Source: Paraburkholderia sp. PREW-6R (lineage in GTDB: Bacteria; Pseudomonadota; Gammaproteobacteria; Burkholderiales; Burkholderiaceae). Taken from it: a DNA stretch of 64,000 bases. The DNA is taken from contig NZ_CP155073.1 in the NCBI RefSeq assembly GCF_039621805.1, forward strand, positions 496,001-560,000, read 5' to 3'. A program made the position numbers and the translations under genes. This document shows positions 20,056 through 28,622 of the stretch, piece by piece. Under the pieces are notes generated by a model that worked only from the letters and a program-made list of their open reading frames with translations, did no database searches and had not been told where the DNA came from. Every line of letters begins with the position of its first letter. Positions within the stretch are counted from its first letter, which is position 1.

Positions 20056-21129
20056 TCAGTTGCCGCTGCCGCGTGCAATGCGCCGCTGCTTCACCGAATC
20101 GGCGAGACCTTCGAGCACGGCGACGCTTTCGTCCCAACCGATACACGCGTCGGTGATGCTCTGCCCATAGGTCAGCGCGCAGCCTTCCTGCAAGTGCTGG
20201 CGGCCCGCCACGAGATGCGACTCCACCATCACGCCGACAATCCGTTCGTCGCCCGAAGCAATCTGGCGGCCGATGTCCGCACACACCGGGATCTGATTCT
20301 CGTGCTTCTTCGAGCTGTTCGCGTGGCTCGCGTCGATCATCAGGCGCGCGGCGAGACCCGCCTTGCCGATGTCGGCGCACGCGGCGTTCACGCTGTCGGC
20401 GTCGTAGTTCGGCGTCTTGCCGCCGCGCAGAATGATGTGGCAGTCCTCGTTGCCGGCCGTCGAGACGATCGCCGAGTGACCGCCTTTCGTGACTGACAGG
20501 AAGTGGTGCGGCTGCGACGCGGCCTTGATCGCGTCGACGGCAATCTTCACGTTGCCGTCCGTGCCGTTCTTGAAGCCGACCGGGCACGACAGGCCCGACG
20601 CCAGTTCACGATGCACCTGCGACTCGGTCGTGCGCGCACCGATTGCGCCCCACGAAATCAGGTCGGCGATGTACTGCGGGCTGATCATGTCGAGGTACTC
20701 GGTGCCCGCCGGCAGGCCGAGTTCGTTGATGCGCAGCAGCAGTTCGCGGGCGGTGCGCAGACCGTCGTTGATCTTGAAGCTGTTGTCCATGTGCGGGTCG
20801 TTGATGAGACCCTTCCAGCCCACCGTCGTGCGCGGCTTCTCGAAATACACGCGCATCACGATTTCAAGCTCGCCCGCAAAGCGCTTGCGCTGCTCGACGA
20901 GTCGCCCGGCATATTCCATCGCGGCTTTCGTGTCGTGAATCGAGCACGGTCCGATGATGACGATCAGCCGGTCTTCCATGCCGTGCAGGATGCGATGCAT
21001 GGCGTGGCGCGAGTTGTAGATCACGTCGGACACCCTTTCGTCGCAGGCGAATTCGCGGATCAGGTGGGCAGGGGGCGTGAGTTCTTTCAATTCGCGAATC
21101 CGGACGTCGTCGGTGTTATGCGGGGGCAT
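20056..21129 (-). CDS. aroG: 3-deoxy-7-phosphoheptulonate (DAHP) synthase, class I
   Basis: DAHP synthase joins phosphoenolpyruvate and erythrose 4-phosphate, the first step of the shikimate pathway. The 357-residue protein is a class I AroFGH enzyme: IGPCSIHDTKAAMEYA, VMRVYFEKPRTTVGWKGL, FKNGTDGN, GGHSAIVSTAGN and DASHANSSKKH are all intact. AGGAGAACAAGC precedes the ATG. A promoter, leader peptide and terminator lie upstream (21272-21461), so expression is probably set by attenuation as well as by feedback inhibition. Which aromatic amino acid inhibits the enzyme cannot be read by eye. Confidence 0.97.
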   Translation of the reverse strand: MPPHNTDDVRIRELKELTPPAHLIREFACDERVSDVIYNSRHAMHRILHGMEDRLIVIIGPCSIHDTKAAMEYAGRLVEQRKRFAGELEIVMRVYFEKPRTTVGWKGLINDPHMDNSFKINDGLRTARELLLRINELGLPAGTEYLDMISPQYIADLISWGAIGARTTESQVHRELASGLSCPVGFKNGTDGNVKIAVDAIKAASQPHHFLSVTKGGHSAIVSTAGNEDCHIILRGGKTPNYDADSVNAACADIGKAGLAARLMIDASHANSSKKHENQIPVCADIGRQIASGDERIVGVMVESHLVAGRQHLQEGCALTYGQSITDACIGWDESVAVLEGLADSVKQRRIARGSGN

Positions 21130-21271
21130 GCTTGTTCTCCTGAATCGGTTCGTAGCGTGTTCGCTTAGGCAATGGAGACCGCGGAGGCTGCGAGGCAGGC
21201 AGCAGGATCAGCGGCGCCACGGCAAACGGCAGTCAAAAAGGTTTCAACGGCAAATATCAAAAGCGTCGGGC

Positions 21272-21306
21272 GAAAAAAAACCGCCAGGCTGGCTGGCGGT
21301 TTTTCG
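21272..21306 (-). terminator. Attenuator terminator of the aroG leader
   Basis: On the minus strand a GC-rich stem (CCGCCAG at 21293-21299 with CTGGCGG at 21281-21287, flanked by A-T pairs) with a 5-base loop is followed by a run of eight T. It lies 24 bases after the leader stop codon and about 145 bases before aroG. Its 5' arm can instead pair with CTGGCGG in leader codons 16-18 (21347-21353), giving an antiterminator. Confidence 0.85.
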
Positions 21307-21329
21307 TGAATTCTGGTGTTCTGCGTGCA

Positions 21330-21398
21330 CTAACACCCCTCTCGATCCGCCAGCGGTCTGAGATGCCAGAAAAAGTAAAAGTAAAACTTGGCGGACAT
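21330..21398 (-). CDS. Leader peptide of the aroG attenuator (22 residues, FYFYFFW core)
   Basis: The minus-strand frame from ATG 21398 to TAG encodes 22 residues. Residues 5-11 are F-Y-F-Y-F-F-W, seven aromatic residues in a row covering all three products of the pathway controlled by the downstream gene. A promoter lies 35 bp upstream and an intrinsic terminator 24 bp downstream. The codons for L16-A17-D18 contain CTGGCGG, identical to the 3' arm of the terminator. This is the layout of a ribosome-mediated attenuator: stalling at the aromatic codons frees CTGGCGG to pair with the terminator's 5' arm. There is no clear Shine-Dalgarno sequence. Confidence 0.85.
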   Translation of the reverse strand: MSAKFYFYFFWHLRPLADREGC

Positions 21399-21432
21399 GA
21401 CGAGAGGTCGCTGGTCAAAAAGGGTGAGTGAC

Positions 21433-21461
21433 TTTATAACCCGGTGAGGCTCGCCTGACAA
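21433..21461 (-). promoter_or_regulatory. Sigma-70 promoter of the aroG leader transcript
   Basis: On the minus strand TTGTCA (21461-21456) and TATAAA (21438-21433) match the -35 and -10 consensus at five of six bases each and are exactly 17 bp apart. The start of transcription would be near 21426, giving a short 5' end before the leader peptide at 21398. Confidence 0.8.
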
Positions 21462-21489
21462 GCCTGACCCGGGAAAAATACGGAAATAC

Positions 21490-21524
21490 CGCATACTTTT
21501 AGGCAAGCATGCACGAAGTATGCG
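21490..21524 (-). repeat. 9-bp inverted repeat after tldD
   Basis: Positions 21490-21498 and 21516-21524 are perfect inverted repeats with a 17-base spacer, 13 bases past the tldD stop. Some T-rich sequence follows on the minus strand but not directly, so it is at best a weak terminator for the tldD transcript ahead of the aroG promoter. An operator role is also possible. Confidence 0.5.
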
Positions 21525-21536
21525 TTTTCTACACAA

Positions 21537-23003
21537 TTAGGCCGTGCCGCCCACGGTCATCTTTTCGATGCGCAGCGTGGGCTGTCCAACGCCGACCGGC
21601 ACGCTCTGGCCTTCCTTGCCGCACACGCCGACGCCCGAATCGAGCTTCATGTCGTTGCCGATCATGGTGACGTACTTCAGCGATTCAGGGCCGCTGCCGA
21701 TCAGCGTCGCGCCCTTTACCGGATACGTGATCTTGCCGTTTTCGATCATGTAGGCTTCGGAGGCCGAGAACACGAATTTGCCGTTCGTGATGTCCACCTG
21801 CCCGCCGCCAAAGTTCACCGCATACAAGCCGTTTTTCACGGACGCGAGAATTTCCTGCGGGTCTTTGTCGCCGTTGAGCATGTACGTGTTGGTCATGCGC
21901 GGCATGGGCAGCGCGGCGTACGACTCGCGGCGTGCGTTCCCCGTGACCGGCATTTTCATCAGACGCGCGTTCAGCGTGTCCTGAATGTAGCCCTTGAGAA
22001 TGCCGTCTTCGATCAGCGTCGTGCACTGCGTGGGATTGCCTTCGTCGTCGATATTTAGCGAGCCGCGACGGTTCGGCAGCGTGCCGTCGTCCACTACGGT
22101 CACGCCTTTCGCCGCCACCTGTTCGCCGATACGTCCGGCGAAGGCCGACGAGCCCTTGCGGTTGAAGTCGCCTTCAAGACCGTGACCGATCGCTTCGTGC
22201 AGCAGCACGCCCGGCCAGCCCGGTCCGAGCACCACGGTCATCGCACCGGCCGGAGCGGGGCGCGCGTCGAGATTCACGAGGGCCGCGTGCACCGCGTCGT
22301 CGACGTATTTCGACAATATGTCGTCTGTGAAGTACCCGTAGTCGAAGCGGCCACCGCCGCCGCCGCTGCCAATCTCACGGCGGCCGTTGTGCTCGGCGAT
22401 CACCGTGACGGACACGCGCACGAGCGGCCGGATGTCGGCCGCAAAGCCGCCGTCGCTGCGAGCGACCAGCACCACGTCGTACTCGCCGGCAAGACCTGCC
22501 ATGACCTGCTGGATGCGCGGATCGCGGCCGCGCGCCATCTGTTCGATGCGTTCGAGCAGCTTGACCTTGGCGGTTGCGTCGAGCGATTGCAGCGGATCGG
22601 CCGGCAGGTACAGATCGCGCCCGGCAATGCCGGTCAGCGACGACGCCACCTTGATTTTCTGCTTGCCGCCGCCCGCTTTGGCGATCGACCGGGTGGCGAG
22701 CGCCGCCTGCCGGATGGCTTCGGGCGACAGATCGTCAGAATAGGCGAAGGCCGTGCGGTCGCCCGACACGGCGCGCACGCCGACGCCCTGATCGATGCTG
22801 AAGCTGCCTGATTTCACGATGCCTTCTTCGAGGCTCCACGCTTCGCTGCGCGTGTACTGGAAGTACAGGTCCGCGTAGTCGATCTTGTGCGTGAAGATTT
22901 CGGCAAGCGTGCGGGTGAGCAGCGCTTCGTCGAGACCGTAAGGGGTCAGGAGAATGTCTTTGGCGGTGGCGAGATTGCGGATACCGGGTTCGATGATGTT
23001 CAT
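21537..23003 (-). CDS. tldD: Metalloprotease TldD
   Basis: TldD with TldE (PmbA) forms a zinc protease that cuts small unfolded peptides and processes some peptide antibiotics or antitoxins. The 488-residue protein has the zinc motif HEAIGH (HExxxH) at 269-274, followed by [16 protein letters not shown]. It has the C-terminal blocks [18 protein letters not shown] and [16 protein letters not shown]. It follows the nitrilase-family gene by 144 bp in the order yhdP-amidase-tldD, which is also seen in Enterobacteria. tldE is not in the window. Confidence 0.97.
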   Translation of the reverse strand: MNIIEPGIRNLATAKDILLTPYGLDEALLTRTLAEIFTHKIDYADLYFQYTRSEAWSLEEGIVKSGSFSIDQGVGVRAVSGDRTAFAYSDDLSPEAIRQAALATRSIAKAGGGKQKIKVASSLTGIAGRDLYLPADPLQSLDATAKVKLLERIEQMARGRDPRIQQVMAGLAGEYDVVLVARSDGGFAADIRPLVRVSVTVIAEHNGRREIGSGGGGGRFDYGYFTDDILSKYVDDAVHAALVNLDARPAPAGAMTVVLGPGWPGVLLHEAIGHGLEGDFNRKGSSAFAGRIGEQVAAKGVTVVDDGTLPNRRGSLNIDDEGNPTQCTTLIEDGILKGYIQDTLNARLMKMPVTGNARRESYAALPMPRMTNTYMLNGDKDPQEILASVKNGLYAVNFGGGQVDITNGKFVFSASEAYMIENGKITYPVKGATLIGSGPESLKYVTMIGNDMKLDSGVGVCGKEGQSVPVGVGQPTLRIEKMTVGGTA

Positions 23004-23147
23004 TCGAAGTATGTTCTGCTCAATACGGAGGATTCGGTTAGCGCCACACGCTCATATGAGTGGGCAGCGCCGCAGTTTCAATGTCCAGCCATTGCGAACC
23101 GGCAGTTGGCTGAACGGGCGGGCCGATCGGCCAGCTCATGTACTCGT

Positions 23148-24026
23148 TCAGCTACCCAGCACGCGGTGACGCCAGGCCGGCAGACTCTGCCGCACTTCGT
23201 CGATGCGTGCCCGCTCGATTGTGCCGGCGACCACGCCGGCGCCTTCGTCGCGCACCGCGACGACTTCGCCCCACGGGTCGATCAGCATGCTGTGGCCCCA
23301 GGTTCGGCGGCCATTTTCATGTTTGCCGCCTTGCGCGGCCGCCAGCACGTAGCACTGGTTTTCCACCGCCCGGGCGCGCAGCAGCATGTCCCAGTGCGCG
23401 CGGCCGGTGGTGTAGGTGAACGCCGACGGCACCACGATCAGCGCGCAGTCGCCCATGCGCCGGTATAGCTCGGGAAAGCGCAAATCGTAGCAGACCGATA
23501 GTCCGACACGGCCGAACGGCGCTTCGAAGGTGCGGACTTCGTCGCCGGGACGAATGGTGCGCGCCTCGTCGAACGATTCTTCGCCTTTTTCGAAGCTGAA
23601 CAGGTGGATCTTGTCGTAGCGCGCGGCCTCGTTGCCTTGCGGATCGAACACGAGTGTGGTGTTCAGCACGCGCGACGCTTCCGGCGCGGTAATCGGCAAC
23701 GTCCCGCCGATCACCCACAGTTTGTGACGGCGCGCCGTGTCAGCGAGAAAACGCTGGATCGGACCGTCCTGATAGGGCTCGCGCACGGTGAGCTTGTCCG
23801 TGTCCTTGAAGCCCATGAAGCAGAAATACTCGGGCAGCAGGACGAGTTGCGCACCGCCGGCAGCGGCTTCTGCGATCAACCGTTCGGCCTCGGCCAGATT
23901 GCGATCGCGATCCGGCGTGCTCACCATTTGCAGCGCGGCGACGCGGAACGCGGTTTCGGAAGAGCCGCCTGCCTGCGCAGACGACGAAGCGGCCGAAGCT
24001 GAGGAAGAGACGTGTGTTTCGCTCAT
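23148..24026 (-). CDS. Carbon-nitrogen hydrolase (Nit1/deaminated glutathione amidase type)
   Basis: This nitrilase-superfamily protein has 292 residues and the catalytic triad E66 (LLPEYF), K139 (YDKIHLF) and C179 (SVCYDLRFPELYR). The CYDLRFPE form and the position between yhdP and tldD fit the Nit1 branch, whose members repair deaminated glutathione. The first ~25 residues are Ser/Ala-rich and not conserved. Substrate assignment is by family only. Confidence 0.88.
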   Translation of the reverse strand: MSETHVSSSASAASSSAQAGGSSETAFRVAALQMVSTPDRDRNLAEAERLIAEAAAGGAQLVLLPEYFCFMGFKDTDKLTVREPYQDGPIQRFLADTARRHKLWVIGGTLPITAPEASRVLNTTLVFDPQGNEAARYDKIHLFSFEKGEESFDEARTIRPGDEVRTFEAPFGRVGLSVCYDLRFPELYRRMGDCALIVVPSAFTYTTGRAHWDMLLRARAVENQCYVLAAAQGGKHENGRRTWGHSMLIDPWGEVVAVRDEGAGVVAGTIERARIDEVRQSLPAWRHRVLGS

Positions 24027-24158
24027 GAGCGTTTTGAAAAACTCCCGGCAAGGCGGCGGCGGGTGCCGCGGGCGCTGCGTTCAGTCATCAGGGCCGGCTG
24101 GGCCGGCGGCGCGGCTCTGCGTTTTCCCGCGGGGCCAGCGGAGCATGGCGCGGAAAGC

Positions 24159-27100
24159 TCAATTCGCCTCGACGGTCGAAGCCGGAGCGTCCATCTTACC
24201 GCGATCGCTTCTGACCCGCTCGATGTGCGGTTTCGACCATGCGCCGGTGATCGCATACTCGCGCGCAAACGCGTGCGACACCGATTGCGAGAACGCCAGA
24301 TCGGCGACGAGCGCACCGAGCCCGAGCAGCGGATTGACGACCGCCGCCGCGACCACGGCCGCGCCGGCGCTGACCGTGGGAATGATCCGCACGTGCAGAT
24401 CCTGCGTTTCCTGTGCCAGGTCTACCGAGCCTTTCATTTCGGCGCGAGCCGGCGCGGTCACCATCTCGAAATTTTCGGTGCGCCCGATGCCGTCGTGAAC
24501 CTGCGCGGTGCCCGTCACGCGTTCGAACGGCAGGCCTTCGCCGATCACGTCGCGGAAATTCAGGGTGGCGAAACGCGCGAGGCTTTGCAGGCTGAGCACG
24601 CCGAGCAGCTTGGCGACGCCCGGATCGACCTTCAGGATCTGCCCGTGACGCAGGTCCACGGCAAGATTGCCGTTGAAGGTCGAGTAGTCGATGCGGGTGG
24701 GACCGCCCAACCACATCACCTTGCCCGACAGCGAGCCCGTGCCCGCCTTCAGCGTGCGCGGCTGGCCGAAGCGCTCCAAGAGCGCGCCCGCGTCCTTGAT
24801 GTCCAGCTTGAAATCGAACACCGTGCGGCGGGGCGCGGTGTCGTCGGCGGACGTGCCGAGTTCGGTCGAGGTGCGCCAGTTTCCGGTCGCCGTCAGCGAC
24901 GCGGCCGGATTGCTGACGTCGAGCTTGTCGAGTTGCCACACAGGCACGCCGTTTTCGTCGAAGTTATGCGCGTCGACTTCGAGACGCCCAATATTGCGAT
25001 CGCGGAAAATCAGCTCGTTCACGACCAGATCGATCGACGGCATGTTCTGCGCCGGCGCGGACATTGCCTGGCCAATCAGATCCTTGTCTGTTGCCGACGG
25101 AATCACCACCCGTGCAAAACGCGCCTGCAACGTGCCGGGCGAGCCTTTGGTTGGGCCGGGAAGCCAGGACACGTGACCGGAGACCTGGTCCGACGCGATG
25201 TTCGCCTGCCATGTGTTATCCGCATGGGATGCGCCGACGACCACGCTCTCCCAGTGCCGCTTGAGCAGCGTCAATGTGCCGATGTGCACGGCGAAGCGGC
25301 TCGGCAGGAACTGCGCGACCATCGGATTGGGCACATTGGGCGCATTAGGCGCGTTAGACACATTAGCCGCGTCGGGAACATTAGCCGCGTCGGCCGCCGC
25401 GGCGGCAGTGACCGGTGCCGGCGCGGGCGCGTCCTTGCTGCGCATCTGGGCAACCAGCGCGCGCCACGCGTCGGCGTCGAACGCCTCCACCTCCACCGCC
25501 GCAACGACACCTTCGGCGGGCAAATCCGCCGGCCTGTTCACGCCGATCGCACCGCGCACCACGGTCGGCGTCGTTTTCGGCTGATAGTGCAGTAAATAGG
25601 TGGCGGCGATAGGTCCGAACGTGAGATCGGCGCGTTCCAGGCCGGCTTCACCCGGCGCGGCGGACGGCTTCACGGCAAAGCGCAGCGGCATCGGCTCGCC
25701 CACCGGCTTGTTGAACGGCGCGGGGAAATCGAGCGCGAGACCGGTCAGATCGGAATTGGCCGTCACCTCCGGCAGATGTCCTTTCGCGCCGCGCACGTTC
25801 AGCGCATACGGTGCGCTGCCGCTCAAGCGCGTGAGCACCTGCGTGGCCGGTCCATGCAGATCGAGGTTGCGTGCGGCATCCACGGCAATGTGGCCGCCCA
25901 GATCCAGCGCATAAGTGCCGTCCTGCTTCAGGCCGCCGTTCGCGTGCACGTCGCCGCCGAGGAACTGTGCGGTCAGGCGGTCCACCTGTGCGGTGTGCTC
26001 GGTGAAGCGTACTTTGCCGTTCAACTGCGACAGCGGCGGCACGTTCGCGACGCTCAGCCGGTTGTTCTGGAAGCCCACCGCGCCTTCCACGGCGATATGC
26101 GGCATCGGCGTGCGCGGCACGGTCAGCTTGAGTGCGAGCGACGCGCGTCCCTCGGCCTGTACCTTCTCGGTTTCATGCTTGGCCATGATGCCGAGCGAGC
26201 TGGCGTTCACATAGTCGAGCATGTCGGACAACGGCCCGAGGCCGTCGCCCTGGATCACGAGGCTCGACGCCTTCGTGCCGAGATCGTCGATCCGCCCCTT
26301 CACGCCGTGGAGCGCGACACGCTTGTAATGCGCGCGGTCGATGTCGAAGCGCATCACGTTCTGGCTGAGTTCGAACTTGCCGTCGATGCCGTCGAGCGGC
26401 GGCCAGATATTCGGCGTGCCGTTTCTCATCTTGCGGGGCGGGAAGGGCGACGGGTCGAACTTGCCGCCCCTGAACGGCGCGACGATATGGAAAATGCCGG
26501 CAGTCGGGTCGCGCGAATAAGGGAATTTGGTCAGGTCGCCGTGAATCTCGATAGTCGCGCCGTGGGACATGCCGGCTTGCAGACCATGTCCCAGATAAAT
26601 GCGCAACTTCTCGCTGACGCTGGTCGGCAGATAACGGGCAATGCGCGTGACCTGCGCGCGCTGGAAGTCCGCTTTCAGGTCGAGCGCGCCTCGGCCGTGA
26701 CCGGGGTTGCTGTAGTCGGCGGTGGCGGTGGCCGCCACGTCCGCGTTCGATACGCCGAAGTCCGCCAGCTTGACCTTGAACGCAGGGTGATTCTCGCCCG
26801 GCGCCTTGGGCGTGATCGTCCAGTCGGCGCGGCCATGCAGACGGTCGAGCTTCAGGCGCGGATCGTCGAACACGCCGGGCAGTGTAATGGCGACATTCGA
26901 CGTGTCGAGCAGCGCGCTGCCGTGGTTCTCGTCGGCGTCGACGCTGCCCCACAGATTTTCGATGCCGGGCACGCCGGCGCGTGGGTGATTCAGCGCGGTG
27001 AGGCCCGGCGGCGGTTCCTGCGCGGCGAAGCTGATGCCCTGCAAATCGCCCTTGAAACGATAGCGCTCGACCGGCTCCGCGCCGGTCGCGTGACGGTCGC

Positions 27101-28415
27101 TGCCCGCTTCGCCGGATGGCGGCTTGTCGCGTTCGACCTCGATCACATAGTTGGCCACCATGCCGCGCGGGTTGAAGCGCACGAGATTGTTCAGCAGCCG
27201 CGGCGGCAACGGCAGCGCCCGGCTGAATTCCGCAAGAATGCCCAGGTCGACGCGATCGCCGCTCACGCTCATCAGTTGCCCATGTTGCTGCGACGCCGGC
27301 CGGAAGCGGCCGTCCAGCGTGGAAAACGACAGCGTGCGAGTGAGCGGCGTGCCGTCATCGAGCGGCGGCTGACCGAGTTCGGCGCGCAGGTCTTTCAGTT
27401 GCAGCGTGTAGTCGCCGCGTGTCGCTTCCACGCGCCACGAGAAGCTGGCGACCGGCACGAGCAGTTTGGGCTGGGTCGGACGCACGCGCATGGCGACGTC
27501 GGCGCCCGTTAGCTGGCCGCTCGCGGCGGTCATACGCCCATCAGCGAAGTCCGCCCAGATCGCATTGTCGATGCGGCCGGCAAAAGCCTCGATCGGGAAG
27601 TTGACGTAGCGCGCAAGCGCGGGCAGGTCCACGGGGCCGGTGGACATATAGATCTGACCGGTCCAGTTGGTCGGTTTGCCGATTGCCGAGAGCGCTGCGT
27701 GTCTGAAATGCGTGCGGAAATCGAGCGGTCCGTGCAGCACCTGACCGTCGGGCGGCGCCTGCAGCGCGAGCCGGTGGTCGTAACCGTCGTTGAGAATCGC
27801 AATTCGGATGTCGCGCAACGCGAGTTCCGGCGCGTTGTGCTGCGCGTCGCGCCAGCGCAGCACGCCGCCGCGTACCACGATAGCCTGCTGGCGCAGCAGC
27901 CAGGTGGACAGTGTGTCGTTGCCGCTATGTCGCGTGGGCACCGGCACGCCCGCTACGGAGAGCACGCCGTCGCTGGCGCGCGACACCAGCACGTCGGGCT
28001 GATCGACGATCAGGCTCGAGAGCGCCGGGTGCAACTGCCAGAGCGATCGCCACGACAACGTCGCCGTGGCGTGTGGAATGGTCAGTGCGGGCTTGCCGGC
28101 GTGGTCGCGAATGACGAGGTTGGTGACGTCGACACCGGGTTGGAAACCGCTCCAGTAAGGCGCGAGCTTGCCGATGGTGAACTGCGCGTGGAGCTTGCCG
28201 GACACTGCGGCCTCGATGCGCGGCCGGAATGAGTCGACTCGCGGCAGCACGACATAACGCAGGCCAAGGAACAGCCCCGTGGCGATGAAGTACAACACGA
28301 GCGCCAGCGCGAGGAGCACGTGAAATGTCCGGCGCAACGCGATGGGGTCGCTTCCGCTCGCTGGCCGGACCTGCCCGGCTTCCTGCTGGTCGGCGGATTC
28401 GTTTCGCTCGGACAT
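24159..28415 (-). CDS. yhdP: YhdP-family AsmA-like inter-membrane protein
   Basis: YhdP and its paralogues TamB and YdbH bridge the inner and outer membranes and move phospholipids between them. The 1418-residue protein starts at 28415 (MSERNESADQQEAG). It has one N-terminal membrane helix (about 33-53, LLALALVLYFIATGLFLGL), a long beta-rich periplasmic part and the conserved AsmA-like C-terminal region (LARFATLNFRDVIGEGLPFERVTG). An Ala/Asn/Pro-rich insert lies around 25320-25420. It heads the minus-strand run toward tldD and is divergent from glnE. Confidence 0.92.
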   Translation of the reverse strand: MSERNESADQQEAGQVRPASGSDPIALRRTFHVLLALALVLYFIATGLFLGLRYVVLPRVDSFRPRIEAAVSGKLHAQFTIGKLAPYWSGFQPGVDVTNLVIRDHAGKPALTIPHATATLSWRSLWQLHPALSSLIVDQPDVLVSRASDGVLSVAGVPVPTRHSGNDTLSTWLLRQQAIVVRGGVLRWRDAQHNAPELALRDIRIAILNDGYDHRLALQAPPDGQVLHGPLDFRTHFRHAALSAIGKPTNWTGQIYMSTGPVDLPALARYVNFPIEAFAGRIDNAIWADFADGRMTAASGQLTGADVAMRVRPTQPKLLVPVASFSWRVEATRGDYTLQLKDLRAELGQPPLDDGTPLTRTLSFSTLDGRFRPASQQHGQLMSVSGDRVDLGILAEFSRALPLPPRLLNNLVRFNPRGMVANYVIEVERDKPPSGEAGSDRHATGAEPVERYRFKGDLQGISFAAQEPPPGLTALNHPRAGVPGIENLWGSVDADENHGSALLDTSNVAITLPGVFDDPRLKLDRLHGRADWTITPKAPGENHPAFKVKLADFGVSNADVAATATADYSNPGHGRGALDLKADFQRAQVTRIARYLPTSVSEKLRIYLGHGLQAGMSHGATIEIHGDLTKFPYSRDPTAGIFHIVAPFRGGKFDPSPFPPRKMRNGTPNIWPPLDGIDGKFELSQNVMRFDIDRAHYKRVALHGVKGRIDDLGTKASSLVIQGDGLGPLSDMLDYVNASSLGIMAKHETEKVQAEGRASLALKLTVPRTPMPHIAVEGAVGFQNNRLSVANVPPLSQLNGKVRFTEHTAQVDRLTAQFLGGDVHANGGLKQDGTYALDLGGHIAVDAARNLDLHGPATQVLTRLSGSAPYALNVRGAKGHLPEVTANSDLTGLALDFPAPFNKPVGEPMPLRFAVKPSAAPGEAGLERADLTFGPIAATYLLHYQPKTTPTVVRGAIGVNRPADLPAEGVVAAVEVEAFDADAWRALVAQMRSKDAPAPAPVTAAAAADAANVPDAANVSNAPNAPNVPNPMVAQFLPSRFAVHIGTLTLLKRHWESVVVGASHADNTWQANIASDQVSGHVSWLPGPTKGSPGTLQARFARVVIPSATDKDLIGQAMSAPAQNMPSIDLVVNELIFRDRNIGRLEVDAHNFDENGVPVWQLDKLDVSNPAASLTATGNWRTSTELGTSADDTAPRRTVFDFKLDIKDAGALLERFGQPRTLKAGTGSLSGKVMWLGGPTRIDYSTFNGNLAVDLRHGQILKVDPGVAKLLGVLSLQSLARFATLNFRDVIGEGLPFERVTGTAQVHDGIGRTENFEMVTAPARAEMKGSVDLAQETQDLHVRIIPTVSAGAAVVAAAVVNPLLGLGALVADLAFSQSVSHAFAREYAITGAWSKPHIERVRSDRGKMDAPASTVEAN

Positions 28416-28622
28416 GCTGCGGCGGGTGGGCGTATGGTAGTTTTGCGAATTAACGACGAAATGTAACACACGGGAAAGCGCCGGCGGACATCGTGCAAAC
28501 GCTGTCTGTACGCCGCGTGGCGACCTGCGCAAGCACTTCACGCGTGGTCGCCGACATGATGCTGGCCCGGTGTACTGCGAACTGAACAACGCTGATCAAG
28601 CAACGAGCGAGCCAGACCCCTG

